Counted from the first letter of the stretch, positions 11,943-23,384 are shown. The stretch is 64,000 nucleotides of DNA from Danio rerio (GCF_049306965.1 NC_133194.1:6272501-6336500), one strand, 5' to 3'. Numbers and translations are program-made. Notes: a model not told the origin generated them from the letters alone.

Positions 11943-13892
11943 TTAATGCTTTTGAGACACAACCTCGCTCGTAGATTGGGAGGATGAGCTGACCACTTTG
12001 CCGTCCACCACCTCTTCCACAATGGTTACCACCTTGCGTGTTGTGGAACTTGAGCTTGAGCTTGAGACACTGTTGAGGTAGAAACAAAGACTTTACAGAG
12101 ATGCCAGACAGATATCTCCATCTTACTCCTATTGCATCATGACACCATAGTTTACTCTTACTGTTGGTTTGACTAGACTTGTGTTGTTGTGTCTCACCTT
12201 GTAGCCTCTCCATCCAGCAGTCTTCTGTACTCTGCAATCTCCATCTCCAGTCTGGTCTTGATGTCCAGAAGCATCTTGTATTCCTGGCTTTGACGCTCAA
12301 GGTCACCACGAAGCTGCACCAGCTGCTCTTCCAGGCTGCTCACCTGGAACTGGTAGCCAGATAGCATGGCAGCATAGCGGGCCTGTGTGTCTGCCAGAGT
12401 ACCTTCCAATGACGCTTTCTGTTTGGGAAAAACATATTTATTAAGTTTTATTTCCTAAAACTTTGTGCAATGTGATGACACACATTGTCATCACACATTT
12501 GGAAGAATGCTCTCTGCTTGCTCACTTACCATGCTGAGTTGTGACTGAAGTTCGATTTCAAGACTCTGGAGTGTGCGCTTAACCTCTGTGATTTCAGAGC
12601 GGGATATTTGAAGGGTTTCTGTGCTCACAGCAACTTCCTTGGTGAGGGTTTCGGTCTGTGAAAGGTAAAACAGTCAGGTAAGTCTTTTCTTGGTTTGAAA
12701 CATCACTGTGCTTTCTTTAAAAATATCAGCATTTTACCTTGGCCTGGAACCAAGCCTCAAGATCTTTGCGGTTCTTGGCAGCAACTGATTCGTAGTGTTC
12801 ACGGATTTCAGCCATGATCTTTGTCAGGTCTTCCTGTGGTGCTGCGTCGACCTCTACGTTGACTTGTCCGGTCATCTGGGCACGCACTGCCAAGAGTTCC
12901 TGAAGGTACAATAGCAAACCACTGAGCATTTGCCTGACTCGCATGTCAAAAGGAACTACTGAGTGTGAACCAAACACAACTTTACCTCCTCGTGGTTCTT
13001 CTTGAGGAAGATCAGTTCTTCTCTCAGACCCTCGATCTGCAACTCCAGGTCAGATCTGGTCATTGTGAGCTCATCCAGCACCCTCCTCAAGCCAGCGATG
13101 TCTGCTTCCACAGACTGCCTCATGCTCAGCTCATTCTCATACCTGCACAAGTAAAACTGAAATGAGTACTTTGGATCTTTACAGATCTCTAAAAGTGCTG
13201 TTTGTATTGCAAGTAACCTACTTGACTCTGAAGTCATCGGCAGCCAGCTTGGCGTTGTCAATGCTGAGGTAGATCCCTCCGTTTAAACCAGTAGCATGCT
13301 GGATCTGTAGTGGCACAGGATGAATAAATTTTTTAAAAGGTGCAAATTTGATCTCACTTGCAGTTATTTTTGTGGATGTTCAGAATATATACTGTAGAAA
13401 TGAGGAATCATTGTTAATTATTGTCTAAAGGTAGTTTAATGATTGACTTGGCTAACATGTCACATACAGTACCTTGACCTGGAGGTCACTGATTGTTGCA
13501 TAGTAGGCACTGTAGTCCCGAGCAGAGGGAGCCGTCTTGCTGTCCAGGAACTGGCGGATCTTCAGCTCAAGATCTGCATTGGCCCTCTCCAGGGTGCGCA
13601 CCTTCTCCAGGTAGGAGGCCAGACGGTCATTGAGGTTTTGCATGGTGGCTTTCTCATTCGCAGACACGTCAATGGCATCAGACAGATGGAAGCCAGCGCC
13701 ATAGCCAGTGCTTCCAGAAGAGTAGGATCGAGAAAGAGAAGAACTGGAGATGCGAACCCCGGATCCTCCTGCTCCTCCATACACACTACCGGCACGCATT
13801 CCTGTGACACGACCAGCTCCACCACCAGAGACAGAGACTCGGGAAGATCCTCCTGAGGACATGTAGGTGCGGGTGGATGAAGAAGACATCAT
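11943..13892 (-). CDS. Type I keratin gene B (431 aa, 7 coding exons)
   Basis: Acidic keratin for epithelial intermediate filaments. Coding exons, 5' to 3': 13473-13892, 13222-13304, 12986-13142, 12738-12899, 12530-12655, 12198-12418, 11943-12069, total 1296 bp, all GT/AG. The middle exons have the standard type I lengths 83/157/162/126/221. The head (about 1-81) is Ser/Gly-rich and lacks the long FGGGAG run of C-F. The rod begins at [12 protein letters not shown] (near residue 86) and ends at [11 protein letters not shown]. The tail has eight or nine consecutive serines, then [20 protein letters not shown], and ends SQKH. Two adjacent ATGs open the frame; I took the first. Exon 6 keeps CAGGTGAGC uninterrupted. 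It is the most diverged of the B-E group, outside the recent C/D/E amplification. Confidence 0.95.
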
Positions 13893-13976
13893 TTTGATGG
13901 AGTCCTGCTGTCGTCGTCTGCTCTGCCTGGAGAAGAAGTGAGCGGATGAGTACGGAGAAGATGACCCTTGTCCCTT

Positions 13977-14022
13977 TTTTATGTGGACAAAAGAGGGAGG
14001 GACTGGATGAATTGCCTGAGGG
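13977..14022 (-). promoter_or_regulatory. Core promoter of gene B: TATA-like box and AP-2-like site
   Basis: CATAAAA on the minus strand at 13977-13983, 85 bp upstream of the ATG. A G-rich box (gagggaggga) lies just upstream, then gcctgaggg at 14014-14022, one base off the AP-2 palindrome GCCNNNGGC. The same order recurs in C, D and E. AP-2 is a known keratin regulator; binding here is inferred. Confidence 0.6.
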
Positions 14023-15040
14023 GGTGGACCCTGAAACTATTGCCAAATTCCCAAAGGCTATAGGTGTGGCTGAGACAGGTTAGTTTGGCATGTTAAAATT
14101 TGAATGGTTCATTGAGATTCTAAAGGAATGCCTTAAAGTTTATTCCATTAGAATGAAGTCATGGATTTCCTGATTTTTTATTTTCAGGAGTTTTTCAATC
14201 AATTTATTTCCCTTTTCATGGAACCTTTGATTTTTGCATTAGGAGTGTTCAGTATATTGACTGTCATATCTTATCAGCGCGATAAGAAAAATGGAATATT
14301 GCAGGGAAGTGCTCATGCAACCTCATTTTATATGCAGTCGGCTCGGCTTTTGTTAAGCACAAATAAAACGTTTTAAGACTTTTTATGTAAGGCACAGACC
14401 ATTTAGTTTTAAAATGGCTGGGTTCAAATTTAAAATATTTTTAAACTATATTAAAATATTCACTGTACATTTTGTGATTAATGTTGTTTGACTTTTTTCA
14501 GCTTAATATTTTTAGCAGTTTTCAGTAATAAATTTAAAGTAAAAATCTTAATTTTTTAGGTGTAACATGTTTTTTTTTTGTCCAAAGTCCTATGTTTTTT
14601 AAAAAAATGTATATGCAATAATATCTGATATCAGAAAGTATCTATAAATTATCATTTCCCTGCATTAACAATTTTTATTTTTTTATAGCTGCTGCATTTA
14701 AACAGTATGGTTGTTGCCTAAAACCCAAGCTGATGCCTCAAAGGGAGCCTGATTAAACAGCAAGCAATTAAAAAGCAGGTTTAGCTCGCTTGAAGTGGGT
14801 TCTAGATTAACTGATAAGAATCAGGTTAGTTGAAACAAGGCAGCGAAAATTAATTTTTGTTTTTTTCAATGTTGAGTGAACATAATACCAAAGAAATAAA
14901 CACTAATAATAAATAATGATGTAATTTCCTGATATTGCAGGACTAATTCTTCTATGATCATTTAAATATTTTGCTCTTTGTTATAATTTGACTTCTAATT
15001 AATTTTTTTGTAAATAACTTTGACCCATGCTATATTCTAG

Positions 15041-15227
15041 GTGCTTATTGAAATCCTGCACCTTTTGACCAACAAGAGGCAATGTCCAGATTGTATGTGG
15101 GGCTCCACCTGGCATAACAGAAACAGAAACCTTACTATTTTCTTCATGGACAGTGCCCGGAGCTTTGTTTTCCCAACCTTGTTTCTGGAGGGGCATTGTT
15201 GAATCAGGTTTGTTCATATATACCAAG
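15041..15227 (+). pseudogene. Exon-like block, copy 1 (length out of frame with copy 2)
   Basis: Flanked by an acceptor (atattctag) and a donor (accaag|gtagga). It matches the open block at 21416-21571 but carries 31 extra bases in the middle, so the shared reading frame is not kept across it. Both copies begin VLIEILHLLTNKRQCPDCMW. I do not recognise the protein. Either copy could be the derived one. Confidence 0.4.
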
Positions 15228-16247
15228 GTAGGAAAATATTTATTGTTTGTTCTGGGTAGGGTTATGTCCATTCCAACATAGGTGATGAGCCTTTAAGTTT
15301 TGACCCTTTAACTTTTTGTCTATTTGGTGGTATTCCTTACAGCCATGCTTTCTTTTCCTTTGAGCCATGCATTCCTTTGAGCCATGCTTCATACCATTTC
15401 TTAATATGCATTCCTGTTTTGTGTATCTTGACATCTATCAAGGATGGTCTATTTATTAGCTGATTTGGCTTTAGATTAACTTTGTTGAAAGTAAATAAAT
15501 TTGTTATATGATGATAGACTATTAAATTGTGATATATGCAGGTCTCCGAATTTAATAAGGTTAAAAGCATGGTCACAAAGTCTTTAAGTAAATACTCAAA
15601 ATGGTTGCTGATTCTGCCTTTCATTTTGTGAGACACTTATCATCAAATTAATTAAAATCTGTGTCAAATTCTATTATTTAAACTATTAGTCAAACTCAGA
15701 TCTGTTTGAAAAGTTTGGTCAGGCTAAGCTTAAAAGTCTATATTTTTTAACATTTAAGCTGTTATGAAAGCTTGTAAAGGTTTTTGCATATCTAATGATA
15801 AAAAAAAATAAATGAATCAGACAGGATTTAAAAAAAGGTTAAATGATCCTGAAAAGAAATAGTCAAGAAATAGTCATGTGTTCACTCTTCGGTGTCAAAA
15901 ATGCGTTTGGAATTGAACAATAATATTATATTGCAAATGTTTGGAAACTCCAATCAATAAATGAATACCAAATGCTTATTTTTGAACTTAAAAATATAAT
16001 AAATGCCTTATTTTATAGCAGTTTTAGAATTAAATTCTTAAAAAGAAATCTTTATAATATAACAATAACATAAACGTAATCTGCCAGGTGTCATTATTAA
16101 AACGAGGCCAAACCTAAGCATGTGGTACACAGTATTCAAGATTAACAACAGTTGTAAATTGTCCAAGCAGGATAGTTGGAAATTTAGTTTGATGCCTGAG
16201 CTTTTAAAGAGGTACATTATAATAAATACATTATGCATGCATACATA

Positions 16248-16795
16248 CAGTTGAAGTCAGCATTATTAGCCCCTCTTGAATTATTTTCTTCTTTTTTAAA
16301 TATTTCCCAAATGATGTTTAACAGAGCAAGACATTTTTCACAGTATTTTTAATAATAATTTTTCTTCTAGAAAAAGTCTTATTTGTTTTATTTCAGCTTG
16401 AATAAAAGCAGTTTTTAATTTTTTAAACACCATTTTAAGGACAAAATTATTAGCCCCTTTAAGCTATTGTTTTTTTCGATAGTCTATAGAACAAACCATC
16501 ATTATACAATAACTTGCCTAAAAACCCTAACCTGCCTAGTTAACCTAATTATCCTAGTTAATCCTTTAGATGTCACTTTTTAGCTGTATAGAAGCGTCTT
16601 GAAAAATATCAAGTAAAATATTATTTACTGTCATCATGGCAAAGATAAAATAAATCAGTTATTCGAAATGAGTTATTAAAACTATTATGTTTAGAAATTC
16701 GCTGGAAACAATCTGCTCTCTGTTAAACAGATACTGGGGAAAAATAAACAAACGGTCTAATAATTCAGGGGGGCTAATAATTCTGACTTCAACTG
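16248..16795. mobile_element. Non-autonomous Tc1/mariner-type element, copy 1
   Basis: TA-flanked with inverted ends cagttgaagtcagcattatt and, reversed, cagttgaagtcagaattatt. The internal phrases aaatatttcccaaatgatgt and gtcatcatggcaaagataaa belong to a very abundant zebrafish element. 548 bp, no ORF. The CAGTTGAAGTC end matches Tc1-family termini, from which I infer the superfamily. A second copy sits at the same place in the C-D spacer. Confidence 0.8.
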
Positions 16796-17504
16796 TATAT
16801 ACATTATTATACTATAAATATAGATTATTAATATAAAATCCCCCAAAAAATACAGAATACCACTGAACTAAAGTACAGCCAACTTATTCTTCCTGAAAAA
16901 TGAAAAATCAAACTTCCACATGAACAGCTCTAGGGCTTAATTATTTGACAGAATTTGAATAAATACAAAATTATTTACAAATTTGAAATATCACATGGCA
17001 TCATCCTAGATTATTTTATATGAGTATTTCGGCATACTATCTCTTGATGTTTTCAATGGGCTGTATGTACACAGACCTTAAATTTTCAGCAAGGCAGCTC
17101 TGATTTCTTCAAAAATCAGAGATCTTCACTGCCTGATAGATATAGACAAGATCGGATCAGATCGGACAAGAAGCACTGCATTAAATCAATTTCCCCACAC
17201 CATGTCTTTAAAATATGACAGTTTAGTTTACCCCAATATTTTCAATAAATTTTCGGCGCTAGCCTGTTGCTACTGACCGGTGCTAGCAGTTACAACAGTC
17301 TTTCATCTCGCTTTACGCTTGACTAACTAAATAAATGCTGAAGTCTATTTAACTGATTGTATTGTAATTACATTACAACACCCAGGCTGTAAAAACAACC
17401 TTGTGAAGTTGAAAAAAAGTCATATTAAGCTTTCACTGGAAGTTTTTCATGGCTTTAAAACTAGCGGTGAAATAGCCCATAGTGCATAGTATGTGCCTCT
17501 AATC

Positions 17505-18022
17505 CAGAGATGCCAATCTTGAGCCCGCAGGCCAAAGTTGGCCGATAGTAACCTTTGATTTGGCCTGCCATCCCATCTGAGATTGCTTTTTAAATCTAAT
17601 GTAGCCTTTTGTTTGTTTGTTTTATTGTTAAAAGCTAGCTGAAATTAATTGTTTCAATTAATCATAGTAAATTAATCAGATTTAGTTTAAATGTACACAC
17701 TGTCACCTGACAGATAGAGGATAATGCAGAGACTTTGGTGAGCAAATCAAGGCAAAGGCAGATTCTGCTTGACCAGTGTATTCATCTTTGAACTCCACTG
17801 TTCACTGTTATGTTTTTTGCAATAAGCTATCATTTTAAATGTTATCCTGCAATAGTGTAATAAATGCTGCTCAAAAAATAAAGGGAACACTTGGAGTTAT
17901 TTAAGTCTTCCCTTCATTTATTTAAGCAATAATAGTTAGCTAAATTTACCTTCGGCCCACGGCTCATAATGATATTTGGTTTTTGGCCCTTTAAATGAAA
18001 AAGTTTTGGCCACCCCTGCTCT
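17505..18022. repeat. Dispersed repeat, 'gcccgcaggccaaagttggc' family
   Basis: Begins tccagagatgccaatcttga and ends ggccacccctgctctaatcc. The same repeat is at 23385-23972 in the next spacer. Both copies contain a tiny Tc1-like insertion. Non-coding. Confidence 0.65.
17867..17929. mobile_element. Tiny Tc1-type element, about 63 bp
   Basis: Left end ctgctcaaaaaataaaggga, right end in mirrored form (cttcatttatttaagcaa). Between the ends there are only about 20 bp. A 73-bp relative lies at 23812-23884. The end sequence is that of fish Tc1-like transposons. Confidence 0.6.
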
Positions 18023-18407
18023 AATCCAAGAAAAGAATTGAATTGAACTGGGTAAAACTGGCTTTGATTGGGATACTTCAGATTATTTAATAATGCATCT
18101 TAATGCATGAAATACATTCTTTGTAATTGTGTCTTTAGTAATTGGTATTCATTATTGCCTTATTATGCTTAATTTTTAAGGAATCTTACCAATACTGAGT
18201 TATTGGCTTTGTTTTAAAAGATTTCTGCCTGTTACATCTATGTTGTGTCATCCAGTTTTCACGAATCACTTGTGCTTTTAATTGGCAAATCTATTCTAAT
18301 ATTAATGGACGACTTTTCATATTTATTATAATATGGGTTGCTTTTATACATGGTAAAAAATATATTCCCCAAAACAAGACAAGCACAAGTATTCACAGTG
18401 AGACCAG

Positions 18408-18413
18408 TTTATT
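18408..18413 (-). terminator. Polyadenylation signal of keratin gene C
   Basis: AATAAA on the minus strand, 48 bp past the stop codon, in the context accaataaactggtc shared with gene D. Confidence 0.75.
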
Positions 18414-18460
18414 GGTTTTCTTATCACACTGATTGAGAACTATTTTGCTGAAGATTTCTC

Positions 18461-20354
18461 TTAAGTGGTTTTAGTCTCGGTTGTGGCCTTGGAGGATGAG
18501 CTGACCACTTTTCCATCCACCACCTCTTCCACAATGGTTACTACTTTGCGTGTAGTGCTTGAGCTTGTGGAAACACTGGAGAAATAGAAATAGGAAGCAT
18601 GTTACATTATATTCATTTTTTATCTGCAATATTTACATGTTTAGCTAAAGGTTTTCTGTAGTTGTGTCTCACCTAGTAGCCTCTCCATCCAGCAGTCTTC
18701 TGTACTCTGCAATCTCCATCTCCAGTCTGGTCTTGATGTCCAGAAGCATCTGGTACTCTTGACCTTGGCGCTCCAGATCAGCACGGAGCTGTATCAGTTG
18801 CTCTTCCAGGCTGCTCACCTGGAACTGGTAACCATTCAACATGTTGGTGTAGCGGGCCTGTGTGTCTGCCAGAGTGCCTTCCAATGACGCTTTCTGTTGG
18901 GGGAAAGTCATTATTATTAGTATAAACTATGCTGATGACAACAAAACGCATCAATCACAGACTCCTCTATTTATCGGTTGTTGCTCACCATGCTGAGTTG
19001 TGACTGTAGTTCGATTTCAAGACTCTGGAGTGTGCGCTTAACCTCTGTGATTTCAGAGCGGGATGTTTGGAGAGTTTCTGTGCTCACAGCAACTTCCTTG
19101 TTGAGGGACTCACTCTGTGAGAGGAAATGCAACAGAAAAGCAGCTAGATAAGTCATCTGTTGGTTTTGATTTCCATCTTGCTATACAAATTTGACATGTT
19201 AAAACAGATTTTTACCTTGGCCTGGAACCAACTCTCAAGATCTTTACGGTTCTTGGCAGAAACTGCCTCATAGTGCTCACGGATATCAGCCATGATCTTT
19301 GTCAGGTCTTCCTGTGGTGCTGCATCGACCTCTACATTGACTTGTCCACTCATCTGGGTGCGTGCTGCCAAGAGCTCCTGAAGAGACAAAGACAATATAC
19401 TGAGCATTTGCTTGACTAATATACTTACAGAAACTATTGAATGTGAACTATTAATGAATTTACCTCCTCGTGGTTCTTCTTGAGGAAGATCAGTTCTTCT
19501 TTCAGACCCTCGATCTGCAACTCCAGGTCAGATCTGGTCATTGTGAGCTCATCCAGCACCTTCCTCAAGCCAACAATGTCTGCTTCCACAGACTGCCTCA
19601 TGGTCAGCTCATTCTCATACCTGCACAGAAATAAAATCAATGTAAATGTTTTGGATCTATTATAGATTTTTTAAGTGTTTTTTTAATTGTGCAAGTCTTA
19701 CAACAGTAGACTTACTTGACTCTGAAGTCATCTGCAGCCAGCTTGGCATTGTCAATGCTGAGGTAGATGCCTCCATTTACACCAGTAGCATGCAGGATCT
19801 TTAAGGACAAATGCAATGATTTTCTTAAATAATATGAAGCATCAAACCTTCATAAAAAGATATTTGGAATTTGTTCATTTGGAAATGCAATGATTAAATT
19901 AATCACACATTCAAAAGTTGTCACATACCTTTGCCTGGAGGTCACTGATTGTTGCATAGTAGGCACTGTAGTCACGAGCATTAGGCGTGGCCTTGCTGTC
20001 CAGGAACTGGCGGATCTTCAGCTCAAGATCTGCATTGGCCTTCTCCAGGCTGCGCACCTTCTCCAGGTAGGAGGCCAGACGGTCATTGAGGTTTTGCATG
20101 GTGGCTTTCTCATTTGTTGACACGTCAATGGCATCAGACAGGTTGAAGCCAGCACCAGCACCACCACCAAATCCTGCGCCGCCACCAGCAGAGAAGGATC
20201 TGGAAGCAGAAGAACTGGAGATGCGAACACCGGATCCTCCTGCTCCTCCATAGACACTACCAGCACGCACTCCTGAGACACGACCGGCTCCACCACCGAC
20301 AGAGAGGCGGGAAGATCCTCCTGAGGACATGCGGATGGATGAAGAAGACATCAT
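18461..20354 (-). CDS. Type I keratin gene C (429 aa, 7 coding exons)
   Basis: Acidic keratin. Coding exons, 5' to 3': 19929-20354, 19716-19798, 19464-19620, 19216-19377, 18989-19114, 18673-18893, 18461-18575, total 1290 bp with GT/AG junctions. The head (about 1-83) carries [14 protein letters not shown]. The rod starts at [19 protein letters not shown] (near 88) and ends [12 protein letters not shown]. The tail holds [20 protein letters not shown] and ends ATTETKTT. It is nearly identical to gene D; noted differences are G/S and F/Y in the head, S/P just before the rod, T/S in exon 3, M/L in exon 4 and S/T at the exon 6-7 junction. Intron 1 lacks a block of about 66 bp that D and E share. 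No defect was found. Confidence 0.95.
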
Positions 20355-20436
20355 TTTGAAGGAGTCTTGCTGTCGTCGTCTGCTCTACCTGGAGAAGGAA
20401 GTGAGCGGATGAGTGAGGAGAAGACGACCCTTGTGC

Positions 20437-20484
20437 CTTTTATGTGGGCTAAATAGGGGAGGGACCCTAACCAGTGCCTGAGGC
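20437..20484 (-). promoter_or_regulatory. Core promoter of gene C: TATA-like box, G-rich box, AP-2-like site
   Basis: CATAAAAG on the minus strand at 20437-20444, 83 bp before the ATG. A gggga-ggga box follows at about 20455-20463, and the palindromic GCCTGAGGC at 20476-20484 fits AP-2 (GCCNNNGGC). The arrangement is identical in gene D. Confidence 0.65.
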
Positions 20485-20903
20485 TGTGGAGAGAGAAACC
20501 TCCCAATTCCCAACGGCAGCAGGCCTAACTGGATGTTTGAATGGCATTTTAGCTTAAGTTACTTTTTTTTGGTGGTGCTGGGTGGGGTTATGTCCATTGC
20601 AAAAACAGGTGATGAGCCCTTAGGTTTTGACCCTTCAACCTTTTGCTGCCTTTGCCAGTTTGGTGGTATTCCTGACATAGTTTTGGCATTCTTTTGAATA
20701 TATGTCATCCTGTTTCTGAATGTCCATTCATTATTGTGCATCTTGATATTTTCAAGGATTGTCCATTAATTACCAGATTAAAAATGTTGAAGATTGCGGA
20801 AACTTTTTTAAAAATATGACAAATATGTAATATAACGATTGACTGTAAAACAAATAATTGCAAGCCTCAGAATTTAATTAAATCAAAAGCATGGTCAAAA
20901 GGG

Positions 20904-21010
20904 AGAACATGCAACTCCAAACAGAAATGCCAACTGGCTCAGGCTGGACTTAAACCAGCAAACTTCTTGCTATGAAGCGACAGTGCTGACCACCGAGTAA
21001 CTGTGCCTTC
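20904..21010 (-). mobile_element. DANA SINE fragment (truncated by a deletion)
   Basis: The sequence agaacatgcaactccaaaca through tgctgaccaccgagtaactg is the tRNA-related 5' part of DANA in reverse. It is essentially identical to 27478-27590, where the full element is present, so the copy here lost its other half after the duplication or by a separate deletion. Confidence 0.75.
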
Positions 21011-21075
21011 ATGTTGGGAACATCCCACAAATAAAATCTTAGTGAATACTTGTTTTGTAAACCTCAAATTTGAAA

Positions 21076-21077
<2 letters not shown>

Positions 21078-21150
<73 letters not shown>

Positions 21151-21158
21151 TTTTTTTA
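21078..21158. repeat. (AT)n microsatellite with T-run
   Basis: About 28 AT units followed by some 25 T. A longer AT tract lies at the homologous place in the next spacer (27661-27753). Confidence 0.95.
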
Positions 21159-21415
21159 GCTCGATTAAACAGCAAGCAATTAAAAAGCAGGTTTAGCTCG
21201 CTGGAAGTGGGTTCCAGATTAACGGGTAAGATTCAGGTTTTTTTCAATGTGAAGTGAACATAATACTAAAGAAATAAACACTACTAATAAATGATGTAAT
21301 TTCCTGATATTGCAGGACTAATTCTTCTATGATCATTTAAATATTTTGCTCTTTGTTATAATTTGACTTCTAATTCATTTTTTTGTAATTAACTTTGACC
21401 CATGCTATGTTCTAG

Positions 21416-21571
21416 GTGCTTATTGAAATCCTGCACCTTTTGACCAACAAGAGGCAATGTCCAGATTGTATGTGGGGCTCCACCTGGCATAACAGAAATG
21501 CCCGGAGCATTGTTTTCAAACCCTGTTTCTGGAGGGGCATTGTTGAATCAGGTTTGTTCATATATACTAAG
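21416..21571 (+). other. Exon-like open block with splice signals, unknown protein
   Basis: Preceded by a pyrimidine-containing acceptor (ctatgttctag) and followed by a strong donor (actaag|gtagga). The 156 bp are 52 open codons, phase 0 at both ends. The translation starts VLIEILHLLTNKRQCPDCMW, contains a CPDC pair, then KPCFWRG, and ends GLFIYTK. The C-x2-C pair could be half of a zinc ribbon, as in some transposase N-termini, but that is only a guess. No neighbouring exon was found on the plus strand. It may be a relic of a transposon or gene carried along with the keratin duplication. Confidence 0.4.
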
Positions 21572-21906
21572 GTAGGAAAATATTTATTGTTTGTTCTGGG
21601 TGGGGTTATGTCCATTCCAACATAGGTGATGAGTCTTAAAGTTTTGACCCTTCAACTTTTTGTCAATTCAGCGGTATTCCTTACATACTTTTGAGCCATG
21701 CTTTATACCTTTTCTTTATAACAATAATATAAACGTAATCTGCCTGGTGTCATTTTTAAAACGAGGCCAAACCTAAGCATGTGGTACACAGTATTCAAGA
21801 TTTAAAACAGTTGTAAATTGTCCAAGCAGGATAGTTGGAAATTTCGTTTGATGCCTGAGCTTTTAAAGAGGTACATTATAATAAATACATTATGCATGCA
21901 TACATA

Positions 21907-22435
21907 CAGTTGAAGTCAGCATTATTAGCCCCTCTTGAATTATTTTCTTCTTTTTTAAATATTTCCCAAATGATGTTTAACAGAGCAAGAAATTTTTCAC
22001 AGTATTTCTAATAATAATGTTTCTTCTAGAAAAAGTCTTATTTGTTTTATTTCAGCTTGAATAAAAGCAGTTTTTAATTTTTTAAACACCATTTTAAGGA
22101 CAATATTATTAGCCCCTTTAAGCTATCTTTTGTCGACAGTCTACAGAACAAACCATCGTCATACAATAACTTGCCTAAAAACCCTAACCTGCCTAGTTAA
22201 CCTAATTATCCTCGATAAGCCTTTAGATGTCACTTTAAGCTGTATAGAAGCGTCTAGAAAAATATCTAGTCAAATATTATTTACTGTCATCATGGCAAAG
22301 ATAAAATAAATCAGTTTTTAGAAATGAGTTAAAACAATCATGTTTAGAAATGTGCTGAAAACAATCTGCTCTCTGTTAAACAGATACTGGGGAAAAATAA
22401 ACAAACGGTCTGATAATTCTGGGGGACTTCAGCTG
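21907..22435. mobile_element. Non-autonomous Tc1/mariner-type element, copy 2
   Basis: Same element as 16248-16795 with the same flanks, so it was copied by the segmental duplication and is not a separate insertion. The right terminus has lost several bases compared with copy 1 (gggggacttcagctg). Confidence 0.8.
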
Positions 22436-22659
22436 TATATACATTATTATTATATTATAAATATAGATTATTACTATAAAATCCTCAAAAAATACAGAAT
22501 ACGACCAAACTAAAGTACAGCCAACTTATTCTTCATGAAAAATGTAAAATGAAACTTCCACATGAACAGCTCTAGGGCCTAATTATTTGACAGAATTTGA
22601 ATAAATACAAAATCATTTACAAATTTGAAATATCACATGGCATCATCCTAGATTGTTTT

Positions 22660-23210
22660 TAAATACAGGAGTATTTAACACCTGCCTGGGTGTTTCAAGT
22701 ATGGCTGCGTCCGAAACCGCATACTCCCATACTATATAGTACGCCAAAATCAGTATGCGAGCCGAGTAGTATGTCCGAATTCATAGAATTCGAAAATCAG
22801 TATGTGAGAAGTACCCGGATGACTTACTACTTCCGGCGAGATTCCGGAGTGCGCATCCCATGCATGCTGCGCTATCCCATGATGCCCCGCGAGCGATTTC
22901 ATGAATGGAAGTAAAGCGACGCAACTGACGCTGGTAGGTCACGTGACCATGACAAAATGGCGGATGTAGTACGTCCGAATTCCATTCATACTTTTCACAT
23001 TCATACTGTATAGAACGTACTTTTCTAACGGCCGAGTAGTACGTTTAAATTCAAATGCAGTACCTACTGAGTAGTAGGCGGTTTCGGACGCAGCCACTAT
23101 CTAGTAAGACCTTGATTAGCTTGTTTCAGGTGTGTTTGATTAGGGTTGGAGCTAAAAATCTGCAGGACACCGGCCCTCCAGGAACAAGTTTGGTGACCCC
23201 TGAACTAAAT
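22660..23210. repeat. Dispersed repeat interrupted by a miniature element
   Basis: The two outer parts (caggagtatttaacacctgc...gtttcaagtat, and ctagtaagaccttgattagc...ggtgacccctgaact) match, in reverse, the uninterrupted copy at 40190-40380. The inner 22703-23095 is a separate element. Confidence 0.7.
22703..23095. mobile_element. Miniature element with ggctgcgtccgaaaccgcat ends
   Basis: 393 bp with inverted ends: ggctgcgtccgaaaccgcat at the left and ggctgcgtccgaaaccgcct reversed from the right. Inner inverted words include gccgagtagtatgtccgaat. The flanks read agtat and actat, which could be a decayed target duplication. The open frame across it (22690-22914) is not a gene. Confidence 0.8.
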
Positions 23211-23384
23211 GAATGCTAAAGTCTATTTAACTGATTGTATTGTAATTACATTACAACATCCAGGCTGTAAAAACAACCTTGTGAAGTTGAAAAAAGTCAT
23301 ATTAAGCTTTTACCGGAAGTTTTTCATGACTTTAAAACTGTAGCTGTTTATATTGCCCATAGTGCATAGTATGTGCCTCTAATC

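Larger units (their letters stand above)
14030..18400. other. Spacer B-C: duplicated non-coding block, no host gene proven
   Basis: From about 14750 onward this spacer matches the C-D spacer (21160 onward) in order: a gattaaacagcaagcaatta stretch, an exon-like block, a Tc1-type miniature element, a 'gcccgcaggccaaagttggc' repeat and a 3' flank next to the keratin poly(A) site. The part from 14100 to 14700 is AT-rich and featureless. ORFs on the minus strand at 15000-15640 are short and show no domain. Confidence 0.6.

Noticed and set aside
22690-22914. 74-codon plus-strand open frame
   Set aside because: It lies across the start of a miniature inverted-repeat element and has no domain.
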